Shown here: positions 55,289 through 64,000 of the stretch, one piece after another
Position numbering within the stretch: position 1 is the first letter of the stretch
Layout: the number at the start of each line of letters is the position of its first letter
NCBI GenBank assembly: GCA_037126765.1
Contig: JBBCBC010000022.1
Span: 17,761,758 to 17,825,757 of the forward strand
DNA from: Stenogyne calaminthoides
Taxonomy: Eukaryota > Streptophyta > Magnoliopsida > Lamiales > Lamiaceae
Reading direction: 5' to 3'
Length of the DNA: 64,000 nt
Notes under the pieces: model-generated
Told to the model about the DNA's origin: nothing
Databases searched by the model: none
What the model saw: only the letters and a program-made list of their open reading frames with translations
Program-made: the position numbers and the translations under genes

Positions 55289-56745
55289 TTGCAGGTTCGC
55301 GTGGGACTAGCGAACAAAGGAGGTGCACAAGCAACTATCTGGTACATCGATAGTGGATGCTCAAGGCACATGACTGGAAGCAAACATCTCCTTAGCTCTT
55401 ACAAAGAACAAGAAGGCCCACATGTACTCTTCGGTGATGATAACTTTGGTTTTACCAAAGGATTCAAAACCTTAGAGAATGATGATGTACAAGTAACTGG
55501 AGTCTCGTATGTCGAAGGATTGAAGCACAATCTACTATCAGTATTACAATTCTGCGACAACGGATTCAGCGTTGAGTTCTCGAGCGACAAGTGTATGATA
55601 AGGAATCGAGCCACCCAACAAATCTTGCTAACTGGTTCAAGGAAAGGCACAATCTACACAGCAGATTGGAATAGTTGCCCAAAGAATACATGCTTAATTG
55701 TTAAGAGTTCTAAAAGTAGCAGTTGGCTCTGGCATAAAAGAATGAGTCATCTAAACTTCAAGACTCTCAACAAGATCGCTAGGATGTCTTTGGTTGAGGG
55801 ACTTCCGAATGAGATATTCTTCAAAGATCAGACATGTGCCGCATGTCAGAAGGGAAAACAAGTTAAAGCTTCATTCAAGGAATACCGTAACCAAAGATCC
55901 AAAGAGAGTATTGCAACTGCTCCATATGGATTTATTCGGACCAGTTACACCAGTCAGTCTCAGTGGACGCAAATATGCTCTTGTAATCGTGGATGATTAT
56001 TCCAAGTTTACTTGGGTTGTATTCTTGTACAAGAAGAATGAGACAACGACTAAGATACTCGAGCTGCTCAAGAAGCTACAAAACGAGAAGGGTGTCAGCA
56101 TAGTAAAAATCAGGTCAGATAAAGGTACAGAGTTCCTGAATTCCTTTATTACTAATTTTTGCTCTGAGTTTGGTATACAGCATGAAACATCAGCTGCAAG
56201 AACACCACAACAAAATGGAGTAGCAGAACGGAGAAACAGAACTCTCAAGGAAGCTGCTCGCACTATGTTAGCTGAACATGCTACACCAAGCCGTTTCTGG
56301 ATAGAAGCAATCAACACAGCATGCCATACTCAGAACAGATGTTCTCTGACTAAGACTCACTTCAAAACACCTTATGAACTGTGGAAGGACAGAAAACCTC
56401 GTGTTTCATACTTCCATGTTTTTGGGTGCAAGTGTTTTATTCACAACAATGGGAAAAGTCAGTTGAAGACTTTTGAGGCCAAGTCAGATGAGGGTATATT
56501 CTTAGGATATTCCTCATCCAACAAGGCTTTTAGGGTTTACAACAAACGAACCCTAGTTGTGGAAGAAACACCCCATGTGGTCTTTGATGAGACATCTTTT
56601 GAACAAGAGAAAGCTGCCTCAGAACAAGCCGTACCAGATCAACTGCTACCTGACACACAGAAAATGGATCAGCTAAGCATCAAGGAGAAAGAAGCTGAAC
56701 ACATAAAAGTGTACATCCCAGAACTTGATCTTGCTAATTAAACAG
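55289..56745 (+). pseudogene. Protease, GAG-pre-integrase and integrase of element H
   Basis: Frame 55289-55996 carries the protease site IWYIDSGCSRHMTGS, the body (HVLFGDDNFGFTKGFKTLEN, VTGVSYVEGLKHNLLSVLQF) and the HHCC domain (SSWLWHKRMSHLNFKTLNKI ... CAACQKGKQVKASFK). A frameshift at about 55900 leads to frame 55794-56741, which holds the complete integrase core: LLHMDLFGPVTPVSLSGRKY, IVKIRSDKGTEFLNSF and QQNGVAERRNRTLKEA supply the three catalytic residues. FWIEAINTACHTQNR and FIHNNGKSQLKTFEAKSDEG follow. Apart from the single frameshift this is the best-preserved integrase of the window. Confidence 0.9.
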
Positions 56746-58665
56746 GTCAATCAGACCCTAAGGTATGCACAACTGTCAGTGAAGACGCTGTTGCAGCTGA
56801 GACAGTATCAACTGAACCATCTGGTTCAGGGGGAACTCCTGAAGTTCCTACGAACAGACATCAACACATGATGAGTCCAACATCAGCTGAGACATGTTCT
56901 TATCAAGTGGATCATAACTACGCACCACTCCCAATCACTAGTAATGAACTATCAGATATGGATGATGTTCTCCAAACAAACGCACATCAGAACAGAAGGA
57001 CATGGATTACCAGTCATCCAACTAATCTGATTATCGAAGACCCATCTGATAGAGTCAAAACTAGACATCAGATTGGTGAAAGTGCCATGTACTGTTGTTA
57101 TTTGTCTTTGAAGGAACAAACTACAGTAGAGGAAGCTCTACAAGACACAAGCTGGATTCTAGCCATGCAGGAGGAGCCGAAATAGTTTGAGAGGAATCAG
57201 TTTGGGAATTGGTGGACGCACCAACTCATCAAGACGAATTGGCACGAAGTGGATATTCAAGAACAAGAGAGATGAGAAAAATGTCATAACGGTGAATAAG
57301 GCAAGACTTGTTGCTAAGGGGTATTCACAATCGGAAGGAATTGATTATGATGAGACCTTTGCACCGTCGCCGCCTTTAAAAAGCCATTCGGCTGTTTTTG
57401 GCATATGCTTCCCACAGAGGGTTCACTGTGTATTAGATTTATGTAAAGAGTGCATTCTTAAACGGGGTACTAGCAGAGGAAGTTTATGTCGAACAACCTC
57501 CAGGCTTTGAAAAAGACAACCAAGTGTACCGTTTAAGGAAAGCTCTTTACGGATCAAACAAGCTCCTAGAGCTTGGTATGATACACTCTCTCGCCTCTTG
57601 ACAGACAAATGGTTCACTAAAGGAATAGTGGACATAACCTTATCGTAATAGAAGATGGAGAAGATATTCTGATGGTTCAGATCTACGTGGACGACATCAT
57701 CTTCGGATCTCCCAACAAGAAGCTGTGTGAGAAGTTCAACAAGTTGATGCAAGGGAAGTTCGAGATGTCCATGATGGGTCGATGAATTACTTTACGGTTT
57801 ACAAGTCAAGCAGAGTACGTAGGGATATTCATCTCGCCAGCGGCGTACACAAAGGAATCTATCGGCAAAGTTTGGAGTTCAACATTAAAAGGAAGCCGAA
57901 TTCCCATGATTACCGGGTTCAAGATGGATCCAAATGAAGAATATCGAAAAACTAATCGAAAAGAATATAGGGCTATGATTGATCACTACTATACCGATCG
58001 CCAAATAGACCAAACATTACGCTGCGAGAGGGTGAATGTGCGATTTCAAGCAAATCCAATGCAAAGCCACCTAGAAGCACTAAGCGGATTCTCAAGTATC
58101 TGAAGGGGACTTTGAAACCTTGGTTTATTTTACCCATCGATGACAATCTAGAGCTTAGTGGGTATTCGATTGATTACGGAGGTTGCGAAATTGAAGAAAG
58201 TCAACCTCGTGTTCATGTTAGTTTCGGGAAATAAGTCGATCTCATGGTTTTCGAAGAAGCGGACATCGGTTCGCGACATCTACTATCAAGCGAGAGTATA
58301 TGGTCATAGAAGTCGTTGTTCCCAACCGCCCGCTAAGTCGGCTGACTCGGGGATTACAACATTGTAGCTAAGAACGCCTATATATTCTCGTGATGCAATA
58401 GTGCTATTGCAATCACTCGTAATCTCGTTCTACATACAAGATGCAAGCATGGGGATGTCGACACCATTTTATCGAGATCATGTTGAAAAGAAGAATATCA
58501 GGATGTAAAAGATCCATAATTGACAAAATGTAAAGTCGATATCTTAACCAAGCCGCTAGCTGAGATCAGATTCAGAGAGTTATGCAACGAGATAGGGCTT
58601 CTGGATCATGGAGAAAATGCACCGGATATGGTTGAAGGAATGATCTCGAAACCGGTTGGTTAAAA
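56746..58665 (+). pseudogene. Reverse transcriptase and RNase H of element H
   Basis: The linker (56868-57185) ends at SLKEQTTVEEALQDTSWILA. RT begins GTKWIFKNKRDEKNVITVNK, ARLVAKGYSQSEGIDYDETF (57240-57362) and then breaks. Active site IYVDDIIFGS is still readable at about 57680-57712. RNase H survives only as islands (ISWFSKKRTS near 58238; CKHGDV-like near 58445; DILTKPLAEIRFRELCNEIG near 58540). The stop after SKPVG is at about 58662. Relative to B, bases are repeatedly lost at CAG/CTG, giving frameshifts every few dozen bases. Confidence 0.85.
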
Positions 58666-59361
58666 GACTAACCAGGTTAAGTGGAATCAGTTGAGTTAGG
58701 AATCTCAACTGATCAGACGACCAGACGAGGAGCCGATCTGAAGTTCAGATAAGGAGCAGATCAGAAAGTCAGATAAGTAGTTGATCTGAAGTTCAGACAA
58801 AGGGCAGATCAGTTCAAGATATATTAGATTAAGGGGGAACTGATCAGATTGGAAGATTACTTTATAAGTCGATTAAAGCTACAGTCAAACAAGCAAATCA
58901 AGATTAAAGCTACAAATCGCATAAGTCAGAAGAAACAACACAGCAATGGAATAACAGAGTTTTTCATTGATAAAGATCCGGAGGTCAGATTTACAAGTTA
59001 CAAGTGATATCACAAGCTACAAATGCTACAACTATCTTCAAGTGGTATTACAAGTACAAGAAGGCCCGGAGGTCAAAGCATAAACCATCAGCCCTAAGAC
59101 AACCCTAGGCAGGGAAGGAGAGAGAGAGATTTTAAGAGCTGATGCTCTCAGACTCTCCGACCTGTAAGCGGGCAGAGAAGCTTCTAGAATCCTGAAAGCC
59201 GCTTAGAATCTTGGAGAGAGAAGCGAGAGCGAGCCTTGAAGGATCTTTAAGCTAGGAGCCCTTAGACCTAAAATCAATGGACTCTCCAGCTGTTAAATGG
59301 GACACAGTGCCACAGGTTTGGTCACAAAGACCATATGGCCATGAGTGTCTCATGCAAATAT

Positions 59362-59395
59362 TGAGTTTGATACACTATTTTGTATATCAAACTCA
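59362..59395. terminator. 11-bp perfect inverted repeat just beyond antisense ORF
   Basis: Arms tgagtttgata (59362-59372) and tatcaaactca (59385-59395) are exact reverse complements with a 12-base AT-rich loop. The right arm overlaps the first bases past the stop codon side of the antisense ORF, where a 3'-end signal could sit. The terminator label is tentative; it may simply be a palindrome. Confidence 0.35.
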
Positions 59396-59662
59396 TGTTT
59401 TGTTTCGCACTAAGTCTCTGATGCTAATTCCGTCATCTCGATAGGCGCACAAGGTGCATACGGTTAGGAGAAGTGCCTTCTCATTTGCCTTAGCAGATCC
59501 GCCTCCACGGTGGTAAAGAAGCTTAGCATTGATCGTATGTGAAATCTTAGATGACGACGAAAGCAGTGTGAAGGAACACACAGGGTTGATCTGAGAAGCT
59601 GAATTCATTAGAAAAGGGCTAAAGGTTCCCACCGGAAGTTTCACCGGAAATAAGGAACTCAT
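59393..59662 (-). CDS. Antisense ORF in spacer of element H, unknown protein
   Basis: An 89-codon frame on the strand opposite to H, starting MSSLFPVKLPVGTFSPFLMN and ending IRDLVRNKT. It is rich in Ser and Leu, has four Cys, and shows no domain I recognise. A TATA-like CTATAAATTAG lies about 80 bases upstream (about 59738-59748 on the plus strand), a natural distance for a plant promoter. Readable sequence continues past the stop toward 59100, so the ORF may once have been longer. Antisense ORFs between pol and the 3' LTR are known in some plant gypsy elements. Whether this is such an ORF, a captured host gene piece or chance cannot be told here. Confidence 0.4.
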   Translation of the reverse strand: MSSLFPVKLPVGTFSPFLMNSASQINPVCSFTLLSSSSKISHTINAKLLYHRGGGSAKANEKALLLTVCTLCAYRDDGISIRDLVRNKT

Positions 59663-60096
59663 CGTAAAAGCATGAAGGATATGCTAAAGAAGATGAAATG
59701 GTTTATGATTGTGTTGTTTGCCTAACACCTCAGGCTAATTTATAGAAGGAAATTAGGGGTATAAATGAAAATTTTATCTTCTCAGAAAAATCTTAAGAGA
59801 AATTTGCATCGACAACGCTTTAGGTACACGCGGCTAATGGTTGGATGAGTTAACAGTGTGATTAAATCACAGCGTATCTATGCCATTATTACGGTATGTC
59901 AAATAGCACCGATTTGGGAATCGAGGCGACTTTTGGACTCCCCGAAGTAAAAGTTTTGGCGGGAGTTGACTTCAGTAAATGCGGGTTGTTTAGAAGAATG
60001 TTTAGAAGAAGACTGAAGGATATAGAGTATCAGAAAAGAGGATCAGATAAGTGGCGAAGTGTTTGAAGCAAGAATCTGATCAGATAAGTGAGATAT

Positions 60097-60821
60097 TGTT
60101 GGGAAATGCATAAGGCAACCATCAGATAAGTCAACAAAGTACCAGATCAGATCACCGTGGTAACTGATTGATTACAATATCAATCAGTCAGATACACTCT
60201 CTTATTTATCTCTTTCTGAATACCTTATATGCGTTATTTATTTTAATTGATTTACTTTACACTGTTCATGACGCATGCTCTGCAAAGCTTTTAATGCAGA
60301 CTTGGGAAAATGTTTTCAAAACATTTTATTGCGATTTTTCGAGTCCGGAAAACGAGAAGACTACTTTTCTCAACCGTGCGATCAAAATACCTTTTGGCCG
60401 ATTAATCTCAGCCACCGATTTTAAAACACGAATACTTGAGTGCTTTGGAAAGTTGTGCAAAAAGGTTTTCCCTCGTATTCTACAAAATCCAATTTTTTTC
60501 TCATAAAACCGCTTTCCACTACTTCGTCTTCTCAAAAGCTCTTAAAAGATCATTTTTTTTAAATCCTCATAGTATTACCTTCGAAATTATTTGATTCTAC
60601 TCTTCCGATTTCAAAATCTTTCGAATCAATTACTGGTAATTTCCTGTTTTAATTAATTGTATGATCTCAATTTCTCTATGGTACCTAGGGTTTCAAGTTG
60701 TGATTCTGTTCTTACTTGATCTAAACGCTTACTTGCTAAATTGATGCTGAAATTACGAGTTTGACTGAATTTTATGAATTATCTTACTCAAACTAAACAT
60801 CAATTTGCATATCGTACAGAA
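60097..60821 (+). promoter_or_regulatory. LTR-like module before ORF3 (element H)
   Basis: Starts TGTTGGGAAATGC and parallels 22165-21358 of element B block by block: ttgattacaatatcaatcag (60168), tctcaaccgtgcgatcaaaa (60368), the ccgattaatctcagcc block (60400), cacgaatacttgagtgcttt, ttttccctcgtattctacaa. The TATA of B (TATATATAA) is ttctacaaa here, so the H copy may have lost its core promoter. Leader of about 330 bases to the ORF3 Met at 60822. Confidence 0.5.
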
Positions 60822-63800
60822 ATGGCACACCTTGTTTCAAGACCGGGCCAAGGGAAAAGTACTTGCGACTTTGCATCGATGAAGAAAGACATCATTGATG
60901 AAAAGTACGTCGTTTTCAACATCACCTCAGATCCAGAATCACCGGAAATTCGAGTGCCTTCGAGAGCGTGGATCGAACGATATTGCTCTACTCATCGTAA
61001 CATCGCTCACACCCATGAAGCCCCGAATTTCTTTTTACAATCAGAGGGATGAAGACAATGATGCTGACCTAATTTCTTCCATTGGCGGAATGAAAGTTCG
61101 AGTGACGAATGATGATCTACAGAGGATATTCGGACTAACTCGAGGAAGCATCAATCCGAGACCTACACGACTCATCAGAGGAGAAAAGGAGTTTCTTGAA
61201 GTTGAACCGTTGAGACCAAATAAGGAGAACACGATTTAACGCCAAAGCCTCCTATCTCAAGAGAAAGTATCGCCTTTTTTCTTGAAATTGTTCGTAGGTG
61301 ATCATGTGCTCAACTTACGACCTTGATGCGTCACCTCTTACAAGATAAGTGTCATGGATGCAATAATCAAGAAGGCTTTACATCGATTGGTTGGGTATGG
61401 TCAAAGCAAGATCGAGAAAAGACTCGAAGTTCGAATCGACCCCAGCAATGAATGAAGTGTGTTTATCTTCGGCGTCATTCATACACAAAATTCTATCATT
61501 CTCACGATAAGCCGCCACGCATTATGAATGGAACGAGAATGGAGGGAAGGTTTACCAAGCAAAGCACAAGGCCATACTGGGCAAGGATGAGTCCCTACCT
61601 GGACAAGCTGATGAGGATCCGACTCCTTATGTGCCCAAACCCAAGGGAGAAAGGAAAGGAAAAGATAAGGTAATCGATCGCCCTCAAGTGCGCGAAAATG
61701 CCATTCCGCAGAAGAGGATGAAGAGGAAGGATCTCGCCAAGAAACCAGATGCTCGCTGGAAACGCCGAAGAGAGTCTCATCTCCTCTCGAAAATCGCCCA
61801 AGTTCTCGCCAAGCCGCCAGCGTAATCGGAGGATCTGACGCAAGTAGAATCAGAAGAGGAGATAGCAGTCCGCTCTGAGCCAACCATCAGAGAAGAAAGG
61901 GAAGAGCCGATGATCACAGCAGAAGGAGATAAATTTGTCAGAGGGACAGAAGTGGAGTAACCTGAGGTAGAATCACCATCTGATTCTCTGCCTCTTACCA
62001 AGATCTTCCAGAGAGCAAGATCGCCAACGCCCACTTCCAAATCACCATCACCCTCTCTTAAAAATTCATCACAACCATCCTCTCCCCACAAAACCTTCTC
62101 ATCCTCACCCTCACCTCTCAGAACAACATCTCCCACACCACCAATCAATGAACCCGTTCAGGAAACTGAACACCCTCAACACGCTGAAAACGAACCTGAA
62201 CTACAAACATCCCAATTCCGGATCCAGTCTCAAGAACCTGAGAGATCCAACGAACGTGTGTCCATCTCTCATAATCCCTTCAACACCAGAACAGTACTTG
62301 CTTCACCTGCTCCAGAGAGCCCCATCATAAGGATAATGAAGCAACAGATCAAAGAGTATCCATTGGATCTATGCCTTGAATTGATCAACATCCCGCATCC
62401 AAAGAATGATAGAGGAGATAGTGTTCTGGAGGGATATCAGACTGAAGAGCATTGAAGAACTTCTGATTCTAATGACAACTCTGGGATCATATTTCTTTGT
62501 AGACTTGGAGTTGAAATGTCTACACAATGCTGGGATTGAAAGTGCTACCGAATTGGCATCTGATGATGATATCAGATGGCTGATTCACGAAAGGTTCGAA
62601 ATTGCTGATAACAGGGAGGAAACAGTTCAACCTCCTACAGATCATGAGGGAGCTGCCGATGAACCAAGAATGGGTGTTGCAGATGAGACCCAATTTGGCA
62701 AGGCTTCAACATCTGAACAGACTGCTACGATAAGCTCTGATACCCTAGATCGTCACTCTCAGAAGATTCGGGATGGGATCAAGACTGCATTTGAAGACAA
62801 ATTCGCAGTGCTCACAGCAGATCTGATGAAGCGGTTTGAAGATGAGCAAGCGAAACTAGTTGACAAGGAACGAAGTCACATAGTTGGGATGCACAATGCC
62901 ATCTTTGCTGAAGTAATGCAACTAGTATATCCTCTTGCTGAGAAGCTCAAGCTCCAGTCTGACAAACTCACAGTTCAGACATAGATGCTCAATCGAACCA
63001 CTGTGTACTTTTGGAGAGTGTCCGGGCATCCTTGGACAAGACCAACAACCACTTAGATATGGGTTGGAAACATTTTCTAGCTTCTATAGAACGAGCAAGA
63101 CAGGAGATCGAAATTGCTCTCAGACGCTTCTTCATGCTCGCACCTTCGCCATCGCTTCGGATCACTCCTCTTGTTGTCGAGAACTCGAGAGGAGATCTCA
63201 CGACAATTAATGACTTTGAACCAAGAAGATGTCCAACCTCTTTGATGCAACCAAAAAGGGGGAAGGAAAAGAGTCTGAAAAGAGTCTGAAGAAAAGAGGA
63301 TACAGAAAAACAGACTCAAGAAAAAGAGAAGGAAGAAAAATAGACTCAAACACAGTTGGTAAAATTTTCATCTCTACCAAAAACCACTGTATCTGACTTG
63401 CCAACCACTCCATCTACCGATCTCGTTGCTGAAATGAAAGAAACTGTGGAGCAACACAAGAAATAGATCGCCGAAAGGTAAAAGTGCTCTTTCAGAGGTT
63501 ACTTCCAGAGTCGACAAGATTGAAGACTTCTCTTTGTCCGTTCAGAAAAGAATGGAAACTGATGAACAGACCAAGAGCCTTGAACTCGCTAAGAAATTAG
63601 CTGAAGAAGACGAACAAGATGAACCTGAGCAGACTCTGAGGAGGAAGAAAGACAAAGGCAAGATGATGAAAGCAAATACGGAAGATCGAGAGACAAGGCC
63701 AAATTTCTCCACCAAAGCTGATGACTCTAACAAGTTCAAGAGCAAACAAGACAGAGAATAAAAGAGGCCGCAAATCAAGAAGCGGTTAGCAGAGGCAAAG

Positions 63801-64000
63801 GACTGAACATCGCTACATCCGAAGGAAAAGGAAGAACGGTTCTGCAGCAGAGGAGATTGCTTGGGAGAAGAATGCCCTTCCCAAGACTGTTAAAGGCATC
63901 CTTCATAAGCACGACAAGATTTGCTTCCCGCAATGGGATCAAATCGAGAGGAGAATGGTTATGTGACATCTACATCCCGGAGAAGATTCCAATTCTTCAA
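60822..64000 (+). pseudogene. ORF3 of element H, cut by window edge
   Basis: Starts MAHLVSRPGQGKSTCDFASM. Order of parts as in B: N-terminal domain (DIIDEKYVVFNITSDPESPE, SSIGGMKVRVTNDDLQRIFG), a second domain with frames broken near 61240-61450, a basic cluster (QKRMKRKDLAKKPDARWKRR, near 61710), the Ser/Pro-rich linker (62000-62120), IVFWRDIRLKSIEELLILMT (62417), a helical region (LDRHSQKIRDGIKTAFEDKF), KKGEGKES (63255), VTSRVDKIEDFSLSVQKRME (63500-63550), an acidic helix (LELAKKLAEEDEQDEPEQTL), and the C-terminal WLCDIYIPEKIPI at the window end. No signal peptide or membrane helix. The conservation with B, in opposite orientation 40 kb away, shows that ORF3 is a regular part of this family. 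Confidence 0.72.
63253..63266 (+). promoter_or_regulatory. Internal polypurine tract within ORF3 of H
   Basis: AAAAAGGGGGAAGG within the TKKGEGK codons of ORF3 matches the 3' polypurine tract of B and the internal tract of B's ORF3 at the same place. Confidence 0.45.

Larger units (their letters stand above)
58666..60096 (+). other. Spacer of element H with inserted cassette
   Basis: In B the equivalent stretch between the purine tract and the LTR-like module is only about 55 bp; here it is about 1.25 kb. It starts with repeated cagatcagaagttcagata-like wording and a purine tract aagggggaac (58831-58840). It then contains sequence absent from B, including the antisense ORF 59393-59662 and a strong hairpin (59362-59395). 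Confidence 0.6.
51187..64000 (+). mobile_element. Element H, SIRE-like copia retrotransposon, cut by window edge
   Basis: Plus-strand relative of element B: 5' LTR, primer site, gag, protease, integrase, RT, RNase H, spacer with an antisense ORF, LTR-like module and ORF3 to the end of the window. The 3' LTR is expected right of 64000. Gag and RT are badly damaged, whereas 55289-56741 (protease and integrase) is nearly intact. Confidence 0.87.

Noticed and set aside
60822..64000. ORF3 as a retroviral-type envelope gene
   Set aside because: Position fits env-like ORFs, but no signal peptide, furin-like site, fusion peptide or membrane anchor is visible in B or H. The protein looks helical, basic and hydrophilic.

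Overview
The window is a eukaryotic, almost certainly flowering-plant, repeat block. I found no host gene I can defend, no tRNA or rRNA gene, and nothing prokaryotic. It is a nest of LTR retrotransposons: at least five Ty1/copia elements, one Ty3/gypsy element of Tat/Athila type, one solo LTR and several LTR fragments. The gag, protease, integrase, RT and RNase H motifs, the initiator-Met-tRNA primer sites (TGGTATCAGAGC) and the long AT-rich LTRs support this. An asterid or other eudicot is plausible, but no single-copy gene fixes the species. Element names (Copia-1, A, B, C, E, F, G, H, L) are local labels.

Layout. 1-3757: Copia-1, minus strand, running off the left edge. 3760-6711: minus-strand coding remnants split by solo LTR C (3977-5754, perfect target duplication gttct). 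6712-29866: element B, a long minus-strand SIRE/Maximus-like copia element with two LTRs, gag-pol and a long extra ORF (ORF3) between pol and the 3' LTR. Element A (9201-18600, plus strand copia) sits inside B's ORF3. 29867-34690: leader and 3'-truncated body of copia element F. 34691-37069: unassigned AT-rich DNA with an LTR of family L at 35371. 37070-50853: gypsy element G, interrupted in its RNase H by copia element E (41367-50293, same family as A). 50858-51184: inverted fragment of an A-family LTR. 51187-64000: element H, plus-strand relative of B, running off the right edge inside its ORF3.

How the parts fit. Insertion order can be read from the nesting: B and G are older than A and E. 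Nearly all frames are broken by stops and frameshifts. The clear exception is B's 467-codon RT-RNase H frame. The most interesting shared feature is ORF3 of B and H: a coiled-coil, Ser/Pro-rich, basic protein of roughly 1,100-1,200 codons without visible membrane segments. It is preceded by its own LTR-like segment (starting TGTTGGG, with a TATA box in B) and contains an internal copy of the polypurine tract. In H an extra 1.2-kb cassette with an antisense ORF and its own TATA-like box lies just before this module.

Other points worth a look: a hairpin with a C-rich loop near the LTR 3' end, kept as a structure in B, H and C although the stem sequence differs; a hairpin right after the TATA box in A/E LTRs; CpG-rich islands in the leaders of A and E; and patches of H in which CAG/CTG is replaced by CG.
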